DNA from: Spizellomyces punctatus DAOM BR117
Lineage: Eukaryota > Chytridiomycota > Chytridiomycetes > Spizellomycetales > Spizellomycetaceae
Length of the DNA: 64,000 nt
Assembly: GCF_000182565.1 (NCBI RefSeq)
Contig: NW_015971558.1
Location: 163,768-227,767, forward strand
Direction: 5' to 3'
The notes under the pieces were generated by a model. The model did no database searches, had not been told where the DNA came from, and was given only the letters and a program-made list of their open reading frames with translations. The translations under genes were made by a program, and so were the position numbers. Below are positions 11,161 through 22,222 of this stretch, one piece after another. Position 1 is the stretch's first letter. The number at the start of each line of letters is the position of its first letter.

Positions 11161-12745
11161 TCATTTCATTTTTACACCATTCCTTGCAACCCTTCCATGC
11201 TGATGCCTTGTAACACATTCATCACAAACTACAATGCTTTTCACCCACTCATCTTCCAAGCACTCGTCAATGGTAGCACGTCGGTCCGGATTAGGATCTA
11301 ACATTCTAGACAAGATCTGTCGAGGACCATCGGGTAATCGGTCAAAGAACTTTGAATGTCCACCGTTTTCGACATACGCCGCGTAGTGCTCGTCAGATCC
11401 TTTAGCACTATGCCAAGGGAACCGTTGAAACATCATAGCCAGGTATATGATGGCACACGCCCAAACGTCTACTTTGCGCCCGTCGTAGGAGGGTTGAGTG
11501 AACTCTTCGGGAGCCATGTACGGGCCCGATCCACATCGGCCAGTTGAGCGCCGGCATTCAGTTTCAAAAGGAGATTTGACCACGTCCGCTGACCCGAAAT
11601 CGATGATTTTCAGGTGGTTATTAGAATCAAAAAGACAATTCTCTGGCTTCAGATCGCGGTGACAGACACCGATCGAGTGGAGGTACGCGACGCCTTGCAT
11701 TAGTTGAGCAAAAATGCAATTCGACTCTTCTGTTGTCATAGTGTGACTGGAGATGGCTTCAAAAAGATCACCGCCCTCACAGAGTTCCATCACTTCGTAG
11801 CAATGACCCTTTTCGAATATAATATCCAAAGTTTCTACAACATTAGGATGATGCTAAGGAAAGTTGAATTTGAGTATCAAAATTTCAAGGTAAGTCACGA
11901 ATAACTCCCTTACCAAAAGACTTCCAATACAATACTCGTTCGTCAATTTTTTCATGTACTGCCTTTGAGACTCATTTTCACGCCGACGCCTAAATTCTTT
12001 TACTGCAAACACCTTTTGATCCGTGTGACGACGAACCAGCCAGCAATTTCCATTGGCACCCTTTCCCAGGAGTTGGCAAGGCTTTCCGTATTTCTCCTTC
12101 AGTGTACACGGGGTAGAGTTGTTGACTGGGGCAGTATTGGCGCGTATAGCTACTGGACGAGCGAATGCTGCAGCAACCTGATGTTGAGCTGCAGGAACGG
12201 TTCCATTACCAGGGGTAGTAGCACCTGGGCCGTTGCTACTATTTCTCGCATGGCCAGTATTACTGGGAGATCTGCCGAGAAATTTCTTTATAGGACCAAG
12301 AAGCTCCAAAAAGTGTACTTTGCGTCCTCCATCGCCGGTGGGACTAGAAAAGTCGGCATGGTGGTGAGCACGCAGTGTGCAGGTGTATTTGTAGTTTGGA
12401 CTCTAGCCTTCACAGCGGGTTGACGGCGACAGCCGACTACCATCCCATCATTCAACGCCCCTGTTAACGGATTCCGGTCCAATCGTTGCTTACACCGTAC
12501 CTGATCCTTTCATCATTCGTGTAGGTACTATTACACGAACTCCCAGCACTTAAACCACGCTTCATTTCCTCAGGGCTATTACGGCTTCTTCTCAAAATAC
12601 TCGGTGTAGGATCCGCAAAGTGACGCTTCTCCACTAATGGGCCTTGAACACCCACAACGCCATTTGATCTCTCTGCAGCAGGCGCAGCCGCCTGGTTGGA
12701 CGAGGATGACGACGAACGCATTGATACAAGGGCCGAGGCCGCCAT
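11161..12745 (-). CDS. Serine/threonine kinase of the HAL4/HAL5 (SAT4) type
   Basis: The exons are 12745-12494, 12402-11914 and 11853-11161, giving 477 aa, with all junctions in phase 0. Residues 1-165 are low-complexity and Ser/Pro/Ala-rich. The kinase domain runs from about residue 170: glycine loop LLGKGANGNCWLV, catalytic Lys in FAVKEFRRR, HRDLKPENCLF loop, IDFGSA (DFG) and the APEE activation motif. The stretch ESQRQYMKKLTNEYCIGSLL followed by HHPNVVETLD is characteristic of the fungal HAL/NPR kinase group, which controls potassium uptake and the stability of nutrient transporters at the plasma membrane. Substrates cannot be read from the sequence. A Crz1-like gene, another salt and calcium regulator, lies next to it. 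Confidence 0.93.
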
Positions 12746-13444
12746 GTGTTAAGACGATATTACAGAGTCAGATAATTCTAAGATGTCGAGTATAAGGAAC
12801 TGTGTGTGCAAACACACAGAGACGGGAGAGCACGGTATTCCCTCTTTTAAAAGAGGCAATAGTTCAGCATAGCGAGCAAGCCAACTTGTAAATGGAACCC
12901 CAACGAGAGCAAGAGAAACGAACAAAACGCGAACAGAGAGACGTAATGACGAGAGGGAACAGCAAACGCCGACGCGAGACAAGCCGCCCAACAACAAGGA
13001 GAGGGGCTGTCCACACGTTCCCCAGAACGTCAACACAGATGAAGGGTAAACGTTGAAAACAAAAACAGATTCAAAAAGTCCGAAGCGAGAGAGAACGGGA
13101 GAAAAGGGAAAATAAATGGTGTAAGCAAAAGCGTAGGGCCACAAAGATTGCCAAGTTGAGCTGAGCGGCAAGAAAGGAGATTTTTGACCCCATTGAATGC
13201 TTGGTTTGATGCATGTCACATGTCAAGTAACACGCGCGCAGTCGTCTGTGCTTAGAGTGTTGAACAACTACGAATTCGCTTTGGCATGAAAAGTTAATTT
13301 CACGAGCAGCTCCCTTCTGCTACAATTTTACATACAATCATGATCATGAAAATTTAAAATGCAACGGAAATACAGGATCACTGCACAAGTTGTGACAGCA
13401 TAAATCAACTAATTGATATTCTATGACATTGACGCTTTTGTGTT
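12746..13444. other. Intergenic region with a purine-rich plus strand
   Basis: About 700 bases lie between the kinase start and the end of the Crz1-like gene. From 12890 to 13170 the plus strand is strongly A/G-rich, that is, a pyrimidine-rich leader on the kinase coding strand. The minus-strand frame here (12749-13219) is a by-product of that bias. Confidence 0.5.
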
Positions 13445-15342
13445 TCAACTTTCAACAGGTGCTCCTTCTCTATCGAGTGAGTCCAGAAAATCTTCCAGCC
13501 GTGGCACCCCTGCGATCCCCCCAGCTCCCTCAACCTGTCCATTTTTAATCTTTAAAGAACACGGACTTTCTTTTCCAGGCTCGCCCGCTTTCAAATGACG
13601 TCGTAGGGCATCGCTTCGTGCAAATGCCTTATGGCAGGCTATACACATGTACGGTTTGAGGCCCCTGTGTTGTTGGAACATAGTTTGTTAGTAAAGTTGC
13701 ATATATAGCAACGAACGATCCTATATTGCGTACGTACTCGTGTAGTTTAGAATGTCGTTTTAGATCGTGTTTACGAGAAAATGTTGCGGGACAGTGCTCG
13801 CACACAAATGGTCTTTCGCCCGTATGTGATCGGTAGTGGGATTTTAGATTGTACGGGCGCGTGAATGCTATGGTTGTAGAGCATCAAATTTAATGCAAGC
13901 ATTTCAATGCACACCACTTGGTCAGATAGCACGTACTCTTTCCACAATCTGGGTAAGGACACTGGTACAAGGTTTGTCGCTGCGTTTTGACTGCCATCTG
14001 CGACGGCTTTGGTAATGGCGGCATGTCTGGGTTGGGAGGTACCGGCGACCCTCGTCGCTCGGGTGGCGGCGACGGTACCTCGAGTTCCTCTCGCTTGACT
14101 TGTTCCTGTAAAAGGGACGATGACGAGGGCGTCGTCGATAGAGTGGTCGACGTAGTCTTCGAGGAAAGGATGTAACCGGCTTCAGATGATGGATCATACT
14201 GATCCGGAGGTGTAGGGTGGCCCAATAAGACAGACTGCCCAAATTGCTGTTGCAACAGAGTGGTTCGTTGATCGGTTTGAGGAAACTGGGGTGATACGCC
14301 TTGCTCGTACTTTTGAAATTCCGACATTAGGTCATCAAACGAGATTGATCGATGAAGATCAGTTTGGGCCACTGGATTTTCTTCCACATTTCCAAACATC
14401 GAGTCTGACCCCAACCCTGTCCCATTGTAATCCAGAAACTGTGTAATAGCAGTAGCAGGAAGCTCGATATTATTGGGGGTTGGATATGGTGATATTGAGT
14501 ACGCCGAATGAGGTGAGTAGGAAGGACCCGGGGCGGGCGATGTGGAAGGGGATGGAATTGCGTGAATCATAGGAGATGTCAATTGGACGATATTCGTAAA
14601 CCTGTACCAAATTTGGTAAGTACCATCATCTTGCTACTTCTAGCAAGTCCTTAACTTACTGCGGATCATACTGCGATGGAGTCAAATAACCATCGTCGCT
14701 TGCATCGTCACCTAGTGTCAAATCTTCGAACCCGCTTAAAGAACTTGCACTGGAACGTCTCGATTGTCGGGAAGGAACTTCCAGAAAAGGCGCACTCAAA
14801 TTGATGCTTGGATACTGCTGGTGTCCAAAATCGACAGGTCCCATGAACGGCGATGGCGCACCAGAAGAAACCGAAATGGAGTCGTTATCCGATTCGCTGT
14901 ACACTGACGACCTCTCCTCGCGATCATGCCACTGGGGGTACTGATATGATGTGTTCTCAAAGTTCACCGTGAGTTGTGGTACAGAGGCATAGAGACCGTT
15001 CTCTGGTGAGGAAGGATATTTGTTTTGGCCTAATGCTGGCATGGATCCGAAGAGGGGCGTACCCATGCCGTTTGTGTCCGAATCGGAAAGCACTACCTGA
15101 GGCGTCGGCGTCACCATTGTGATATCAGAGCCCATATCTGCATATGCTATTTCGCTTTCTTCCGAACCAAGAATTGCCGCCAGAGCTTGGTCCAGGCTCT
15201 CGGAAGTGAGTTGGTGTGGTTGTTGCTCCTGTCGTTGTTGAGGGGAGCTCTTCAACATATCTTGTGCATACTGGAAGTCTTGAGGCTCATCCGCTTGTTC
15301 GGGTGGAAGTCCATACACATCATTGCGTGAAGAGGTCATCAT
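13445..15342 (-). CDS. C2H2 zinc-finger transcription factor, Crz1/Prz1-like
   Basis: The exons are 15342-14660, 14601-13937, 13867-13738 and 13664-13445, giving 565 aa. The long Ser/Pro/Gln-rich N-terminus includes a serine-rich block ([14 protein letters not shown]) and PSINLS at residues 178-183, which fits the calcineurin-docking pattern PxIxIT. The C-terminus has three consecutive C2H2 fingers: [20 protein letters not shown], then [19 protein letters not shown], then [28 protein letters not shown] in finger 1 and KHDLKRH in finger 2 are hallmarks of calcineurin-responsive Crz1 factors, which enter the nucleus after Ca2+-driven dephosphorylation. The gene is divergent from a membrane-protein gene 622 bases away. 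The Crz1 assignment is strong but not proven by orthology. Confidence 0.88.
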
Positions 15343-15964
15343 ATCTTACGGAATGAACTGCGACGGAATGAGCAAGTAGCCGGCTAGATTGTTTTATGTG
15401 CGGTTGATACGAGACCACTAAGAGGATAGCCAAACCGCATCAGTTTTCACGCCATTTCTATGGGGTATTGTCAATCTTTCGTCTTCCTTACCTTTAAAGG
15501 TTAGCGGCAAGTGCTTTCCTGCGTACGGTGTGAACCAGATTCAGCTTCCTCCGCCAAAACCGCTGTCCGCTCACATTACCCCGGAGCTGTTTCACCAAGA
15601 GACATATCACGTGAATAATCATGTGCTGATTATGCAATGTCGGACTTTCAGGCGGATGTTCTACGGATACGATCCTTTGAACTGCCTGGATCAATCCAAC
15701 CTGAGCCGTGTGGCCGGGTGTATATGGAATGGGCATGAGCCTGGATAGAATATTTTAAGTAACTGGATATTTTAAATAGCTCACGTATGAACATATTATC
15801 GGTTGATTTGCCACCCATCGAAATACCATGGCCGAATTTTGTTGGTATAATGCGGTATCCACGGATATTTGTAATCCGCAACTCTTGTTGCTATAGATGG
15901 ACGGGCTTGGGCTTAAAGCAGAAACGCTTCAATTTTCGGAAGGTCGTCACCAATCCAACCTGCC
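15343..15964. other. Divergent promoter region
   Basis: This 622-base region separates the starts of the Crz1-like gene (minus) and the single-pass membrane protein gene (plus). Small overlapping frames on both strands look non-coding. Confidence 0.4.
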
Positions 15965-16726
15965 ATGGACTTCACACCAGAGCACTTCCGAATGTCAGGA
16001 GACCTCTCGAAACCCGTCCTCAAAAGCCGTGAAGTAAGCACAAATCAGAATGGCGCTGTATTCACTACCAATTACTCGAGTGGGAAAGTGGGCGCTTTAG
16101 CATTATTCGGAATCATCGCCGCAGCAGGTGTTGCCCTCGTTATTGGCTTCTTCATTGGAAGGAGATTTTATCGACATCTCTCCCGAAAGCGACGACTACG
16201 TAAACTAGGATTAAACGCACCACCTGAAATGACTCTTACCCCCGCCACACCACTGACACGTTCAATGGCCTCCCTTCGATGGATACTTCCTAAGCAGAAG
16301 AAGGACGCCAACAGGTTATCCGTTGTGATTGTCAAGCGATCGCAAGTGATCGAGGTTGGTGTGATTGGAGCTGACGATGAGGATCGGGTTGCGATGGGAA
16401 GCTTAGAAGACTTGAATGCGGGATGTCCAATGCATAACTTGCCAGGTGTTGGAGCGGAGAATACTCACGAGAATCACGAGAATCATGACACAACAGGTGG
16501 ATCTACCTCACTACCCGACGACTTCGCAAATTCTTCACATTTGAATCCTGAAGTCTCCTCACAACCGGAACCGGAATACCCACCACCAGTCTACATTGAT
16601 GTTAATCTTCCCCCCATGATTCTTGAATTTCAGTTCGAATCTCCGAGAAGTAGTCATTCAATACAGAGTGTAGAAGCGAGGGATTCTGGAAAGGTCTTGG
16701 ATGGTCTTGAGTGGAAGAAAGATTGA
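15965..16726 (+). CDS. Single-pass membrane protein of unknown function with a PPxY motif
   Basis: A single exon encodes 253 aa. There is no N-terminal signal peptide. One hydrophobic segment near residues 40-60 (ALALFGIIAAAGVALVIGFF) is followed at once by the basic patch RRFYRHLSRKRRLRK. By the positive-inside rule this puts the long C-terminal part in the cytosol. That part is Ser/Asn/Glu-rich and contains EYPPPVY (16574-16594), a PPxY-type motif bound by WW domains of Rsp5/Nedd4 ubiquitin ligases. HENHENH is a small internal repeat. I do not recognise the family. An Rsp5 adaptor or Rsp5-cargo role is only a suggestion from motif and topology. Confidence 0.7.
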   Translation: MDFTPEHFRMSGDLSKPVLKSREVSTNQNGAVFTTNYSSGKVGALALFGIIAAAGVALVIGFFIGRRFYRHLSRKRRLRKLGLNAPPEMTLTPATPLTRSMASLRWILPKQKKDANRLSVVIVKRSQVIEVGVIGADDEDRVAMGSLEDLNAGCPMHNLPGVGAENTHENHENHDTTGGSTSLPDDFANSSHLNPEVSSQPEPEYPPPVYIDVNLPPMILEFQFESPRSSHSIQSVEARDSGKVLDGLEWKKD

Positions 16727-17660
16727 TGGTGAATGTATGTGAGATATATTTATTTAAGATAAATTGTATAGAGCTAATGATTTGGTCAAACACGACATCC
16801 GCGATACTGGGAAGTAAAAGGTATCCTCAGATATGGTTGTTAATATCGCAAGATGCATGAAAAAATTTCAGTTCTCGCATCACATCGCTGCCCCAATCAC
16901 CCGGCCTATAATAAAAAGTCGGTCGACGTGTGGGTGCCTTGCCTAGCATCAATGCCAACTTTCTTAGTACCACAACTTCCGCATTCCTAGCCCACACCTA
17001 TAATCTTACTTACGTTGACGACCACATATACCACACGCAATACACCAGCGTGGATTAAATCACTTGGGTCTGCCGGCAAGCAGCCGGACAAGATAAATAA
17101 CTAATACGAGGCCTGATTGCATATGTGATAGTACGTCACGATTGGTCTAACCGGTAACTAGTGCCCACCACCATGAAATAAATCTTAACAGGACATGGTT
17201 CCGATCGAGGATGTGGATATTAGTAAACCGTAATTAGATTGGGTAAGCATGGAAAATTACCAGTACAGTAGTAGTAGGCGTTGCAAGATCCTTTTTTGTG
17301 CCTAGTCATTGTCAGGAGAGCGAGGTCCTCAGCCTCGGATCAATCATGCTTCTCATCATTGCTTGAGAGCTGAGGACGCGGAGAGTCGCTGGGACAAAAC
17401 AGCAAGAGGGGGGAGAGGGGAAGAAGGCGGTATACATAGAAAAGCGAGTGCAACTGCAGCCAGGCATCAGATGGCCGCAAGCGGACCCGTTTTCTAAAGA
17501 AGACCTCACATTTGTGTTTTCCTACACACTACGTATCTTGAGGCTCCGCTTAGTCAGCCTCGCGATTGCCTTGTTGCCATGGGACGACAGATGACGATCA
17601 CTTTACCACTGACAAATCTATCTCAATAACCCTAAGCAACATTCTGCGACGCTGAGAGCA
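16727..17660. other. Intergenic region
   Basis: About 930 bases hold the 3' end of the membrane-protein gene and the promoter of the glutaredoxin gene. No gene is supported. The overlapping frames on both strands at 17309-17509 lack any recognisable feature. Confidence 0.4.
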
Positions 17661-19223
17661 ATGTCGAAGCATAACGTCAACGGTGCGTGGGTATTGTTTG
17701 TACGAAATATCACACTTGCTTACTTGAACATATTGTAGAGGTAACGTCCGACGAACATTTCCAGCAGCTACTGAAGGACCGATCTGTGGTGGCCCTCAAC
17801 TTCTGGGCATCATGGAATGAACCTTGTAAAGATATGAACGAGGTGTTTGAGGAGTTATCTAGGAAGTATCCTGCTGTGCAATTTGTCCAGGTGTGCAGTT
17901 GGCTGCCTTTTGTCTTGCCGCAAGTTGAAGAATTCTCTAACCGTTGCATGTGAATCCACAGCTGGAAGCAGAGAATTATCCCGACATATCTGAACACTAC
18001 GAAATCGCAGCCGTACCAACCTTCATAATACTCAAAGATGGCAAAACCGTCAACAGAGTTGAAGGCGCAAACGCCCCTGCTCTGACCTCAGGAATTGAGA
18101 AATTTGCCAAAGTTGCAGCCGCCGCTGCTACCTCGGCCTCAGTCTCATCGGCGCTCCCTGTTGAACGAAAGAAGGATTTGCAGTCTCGGTTGAAGGAGCT
18201 TGTCAGTTCACACCCGGTCATGATATTTATCAAGGGAACCCCGCAACAGCCTCGATGCGGTTTCTCGCGGCAGTCTGTTGAACTTCTCTCTGAGGTGGGC
18301 GTCAAGTACGGGTCGTTCAACATTTTAGCAGATGAGGAAGTGCGCCAAGGTAGGAAAGTAACGTAAGATTTGAGGAGGATAGTTAAGTAATTTGTACTGT
18401 TACCCGAATTCAGGACTGAAGGAGTACAGTAATTGGCCAACTTTCCCACAAAGTAAGTTGTAACTGCGATGTTCTTGACGGCTGTTGATCTGACCTGCTT
18501 GCTGTCAGTATATGTAAATGGCGAGTTGATCGGTGGATTGGATATTTTAAAGGAAATGGTAAGCATGAAACAAGAGGACACAAACGAACGGAACTAATTT
18601 TTGCAATAACTGTCCAGATTGAGTCTGGTGAATTTCAAAAACTGGTTCCCGCTGAAGAGGATCTCGAATCACGATTAAAGAAACTGTAAGGTTCAGATAC
18701 GTGTGGTCGCTAATTAAGTATTAATTACTCATACTGTGATTTTAGTATCAACCAAGCCCCGGTCATGGTGAGATAGGGTTAAATATCACCTTTCGCGACG
18801 TTTGTCCATCTGGATAACCTCTATCTGAATTTTCAGCTATTCATGAAGGGTTCACCCGACACACCTAGATGTGGATTCTCGCGACAGGTATGATTACGCC
18901 CCCCGTTTTCACCAGGTAGTCACCGCACTTACGCTCATCTATTGTACGCGGTCTTAGATAACACAATTGTTGAAGGATCAAGGTATTGACTACCAGACTT
19001 TTGACATATTGGAAGATGAAGAAGTCCGGCAAGGGTTGAAGGTACATTCGGAACCCCCACGTGCTGTCTTGCGCAGTTCCTAATGCATTGTTCCATGTAG
19101 ACATTTTCGTCGTGGCCAACCTATCCTCAACTCTATGTTAACGGGGAGTTAGTCGGCGGTCTGGATATCGTGAAGGAAATGGTGGAGTCTGGGGATTTGA
19201 AGGCGATGCTGACTTCCGCATAA
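17661..19223 (+). CDS. Monothiol glutaredoxin with Trx-Grx-Grx architecture (GLRX3/PICOT-like)
   Basis: Ten exons (17661-17682, 17739-17890, 17962-18349, 18414-18452, 18509-18558, 18618-18685, 18746-18767, 18837-18887, 18958-19041, 19101-19223) encode 332 aa. Residues 1-115 are thioredoxin-like, ending in the [11 protein letters not shown] motif, but the active site reads SWNEPC, so only one Cys remains. Two monothiol glutaredoxin domains follow (about 135-240 and 240-332), each with the CGFS motif in PRCGFSRQ and the WPTxPQ(I/L)YVNGELxGG glutathione and cluster-binding segment. Such proteins bind [2Fe-2S] clusters with glutathione and regulate iron sensing and cytosolic iron delivery. Yeast Grx3/Grx4 have a single Grx domain, while animals have two as here. 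The call is very secure. Confidence 0.97.
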
Positions 19224-19366
19224 TTTGATAGAGAATGTTAACATTATTGTAGAGTGGATATAGTTTGGCGTGTGGTGTACTGAGGTTGAAATAATGCATC
19301 GCCGTCTTCCTCATTTCTAATTAAGTAGCATATGTACAAAGATATTTATGAAAGTGACAGCAGGTG

Positions 19367-20304
19367 TCATCCAATATTTGTGTTCAGATACTCTACAAAC
19401 CCATCTGCAACCCTTCCCATGTCCAATTGCGTATGCAATTTATTCAGATTCGTATATTGTCGTCTCAGTCTCCGCAACTCGGACAGTGTAATCACTCTTG
19501 GCGGTAATTTTAAATTAACTTTCGCTTTTGGAACCTTCGTGTCCCCAGTGATACCCTCCTTTTGCGCTGCCAGAATCGTATCCACAATCTCCTGTGTTGT
19601 CCGATCCATTTCGTGGAGGTAATTCGTCTCCGTGAGGGGTTTCACGACGGTTGAAAGGTTAGGCGGTGGTGGACGACGGAGGATAACAGCTGATGCAATA
19701 TCTGCTATAGGAAGTGGATCGGATGGTATGAGGGTAAACAGAGGTGCATCCCAGCGGTTTCGTGCGTCAGGTTCCTCGAATCTCGTACAAAGATCCTGTA
19801 GAGTTGTTGTTTCATACGCAGTGGAGGGATCACGGGCAGCGTTCCAGATCTCTGCTGTGGAAGGGGAGACACCGCAATGAATCGAGCAGTGGGGTGTTCC
19901 CAATGCACGAGCAATACAATATAGTTGATATCGGAAGCCTTTGATATAGTTCATTGCATCGCAAATTACAAGGTCTTCTCGTGAAAGGTGTCGTTCAATG
20001 GCAGATATGAGAGCTCCGCGGGCCTTCTTCTCTTCATGTGGGCCTAAACAATCAGACGTACCTTGTTTAGCTAGTTTCTCACGAGGGGAAATATCTGTGA
20101 ACAAAACTTACTCGCATAAGCTTCCCGCTTGTTGATCCTTAGAGATTCATCATTAACGATAATGACTTGTGGTCGGAGAACAATATTTCTTTCCGCCAGG
20201 TTTTGCGCATTGTCACAAATGTACTGTTCTAGTTCGACTTTCAGTTGGTGTGCACGAGTGGTCTTGCCACTGCAGGGAAGACCGCAGAGATTGACGAGCG
20301 GCAT
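19367..20304 (-). CDS. KTI12: KTI12, Elongator-associated P-loop ATPase
   Basis: Two exons, 20304-20112 and 20043-19367, are joined by a 68-nt intron and encode 289 aa. The N-terminus MPLVNLCGLPCSGKTT carries the P-loop. Further family traits are the DAMNYIKGFRYQLYCIAR segment and the basic C-terminus. Kti12 activates Elongator by promoting tRNA engagement, which leads to mcm5 and ncm5 modification of wobble uridines. An alternative acceptor at 20094-20095 also keeps the frame but would insert about 17 residues (NISPREKLAKQGT and so on) in a conserved stretch, so the shorter form is preferred. The gene is divergent from the lectin-like gene, with starts 286 bases apart. Confidence 0.95.
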
Positions 20305-20590
20305 AGTGTTGAGGAAGATCTATGAGGAAGAATCAACAGTTTATGATGACCTTTAAGGAAATTTCAATTTCATGGCTGTGCCACTAGGGCATGAAGCTTC
20401 CACTCGTCACGTTTCATCAACCCCCGGCCTCGGAATTAACGTTGTGGGTCAACGACCGAACCTTCTTGCGTTCCCTGTATCATACTCATTACTCTTACTA
20501 TTCATTTCCACACTCCCTTTGAGGGGAAGTCGGCAACTGCGTTGCGCCTCTTCATGCGCCAGCCGTCATCCGCTGTATAACCAATCTGTC

Positions 20591-21879
20591 ATGAAGAAAC
20601 ACAAGAGCAAGACTTTCCTTGCTGTAGCGACGGCTCTTCTTCATAGTATCATGCTCACACACGCTGAAGCCTTACAAGTCTCCGCAAGCTCTTCTCACCG
20701 TTCTTGCCCTGATTCTTCGACATGTCACTCACCCAGAGCTATGGAAAACACACCTTTGGCTGGCAAAAGGGCCGCTCCTTCGGTGGTCCCCCCCTTCGCT
20801 AATCCGAGCGCCGTGGCTTCTTTGCAAGACAGTGAGCAAGACAAGGAAAGAACAGTTCCTTCTGCAACCGGGCTCCAACTCTGCCAGTGGCCACCAAATC
20901 CAAATACCGTTTATCTTATGCTCTCCAAGTCTTTGCGCATAGACGCTCAGTGCCTGTCTTCCAGGAGCCGCACTAACGCCACGCAAATTGGAGAGGGAAC
21001 CTTTGTCATGGTAGATAATTGTAACATTGAAGATCCCGATCAGAGAATCACGTTTACGGATTTGGGCAACCTCGTCTATCATATCAATTTCCCCGGGAAA
21101 GGGCATTGTATTGGTCACGTCAATCGGGTAGTTGGAGAATGGGAACCTGCCCAGCATTTGGCTAATTGCACTGCGAATTCACCCAACTCCAAGTGGAAAG
21201 TGAGCACACTTGAGAATATTGGTAAGTAGCCATTTCTTTGCCTCTATACCTATTAACTAGCACACCTAGCTAATTTGGGTGTCCAGGCTTCTCTGCCCAG
21301 TTGCTCAATGTCGAAAGCAAACCGGATCGGTGCCTTAAAGTACAATATCCTAACGAAGACCGAGGTGCTCGTCCGATGGATGCTGTCGGCTTCGCTAGTT
21401 GCCGTCCCATCAGCGTGAGCACAAGCCAGTTTTGGGCATTACTTTCGACAAATTGCGGTACGCCAAAAGCATCTCCGTTTCCGAGCGTCCCGTCTCAGGG
21501 TCCAAATGGGAGCGCGCAAATACCAGTGTCGTCAAGCGGTCAACCTAAAACTCCCACCGCAACTGTAACAAGCGCTCAGATGCCACAAGGAACAGAAGTT
21601 ATTCTGGCAAAGGCTGAAACCACAACAGCGCCCACGGCACGATCCACCCTAGTGGCTCAACCTGGAGTTGGTCGCATGCTTGTTGGATCTACGCAAAACT
21701 TCCTCATAAACGACCCCATCAGCATCCAAAACAGCAAAACTAATCCGATATCCCTCACGTTAGCGTTGACCTTTCTGGCTGGACCAATTGTTCTGGTCGG
21801 CGTGATGTTTGGAATTGTCGGAGGATCCAAAAGGCTTGCTGAACGGTGGGTAAGAAGCAAGTATGAAGGGAAGTATTGA
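20591..21879 (+). CDS. Secretory type I membrane protein with a ricin-B-like (beta-trefoil) lectin region
   Basis: The exons are 20591-21221 and 21287-21879, giving 407 aa. The chosen start gives a clean signal peptide (MKKHKSKTFLAVATALLHSI), while an upstream in-frame ATG at 20372 would add 73 unlikely residues. The middle part (about 95-265) has Cys-rich sequence with KWKVS and QFWALLS, resembling the Q-x-W positions of beta-trefoil carbohydrate-binding domains. A Thr/Ser/Pro-rich stalk and one membrane segment near residues 375-395 (LTLALTFLAGPIVLVGVMFG) end in a short basic cytosolic tail. Cell-surface glycan binding is plausible. The lectin call is tentative, because only two trefoil-like repeats can be discerned and no catalytic domain is present. 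Confidence 0.72.
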
Positions 21880-22222
21880 TCGATATATCTGTTACATTTT
21901 ATTGTATAGTTTTTTTTTTTTTCTTTGTGAATAGCGTTTGGCTTTTTGTGTAAATAGACCTTTTAACCCAATCATTGATCAGTCCCCCCAAAATGGGCAA
22001 GATTGAATGAGATGTTGAAATTTGCTAGGCACGTGTCTGTTGGGAAACGGCTGCGCGGATGGTCCCCAAAAGAGCTTCTCGAACCTTTTGACTTGAGCCT
22101 CATTTCGTTTGTCTCATTTTCTGTTCACCAAGTTTATTGCAGCTGTCCCGCTTTATTCTCAAGCTCCTGTGGACAAAACGCTGTTGTGCTCATTTTTTTG
22201 AGTTAACGACTGGTCATTGCGC
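21880..22222. other. Short intergenic region
   Basis: It contains a T-rich tract (21910-21923) after the lectin-like gene and the promoter of the monooxygenase gene. No gene is seen. Confidence 0.4.

Noticed and set aside
12749-13219. 156-codon minus-strand frame upstream of the kinase
   Set aside because: It is produced by a pyrimidine-rich leader. It has no conserved motif and is not in frame with the kinase exons.
20044-20094. Alternative KTI12 exon start adding about 17 residues
   Set aside because: It also keeps phase, but it interrupts a conserved stretch. The 68-nt intron ending at 20044 gives the compact family-like sequence.
20372-20590. Upstream start for the lectin-like membrane protein
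   Set aside because: It would place 73 residues before a clear signal peptide, which is unlikely for a secretory protein.
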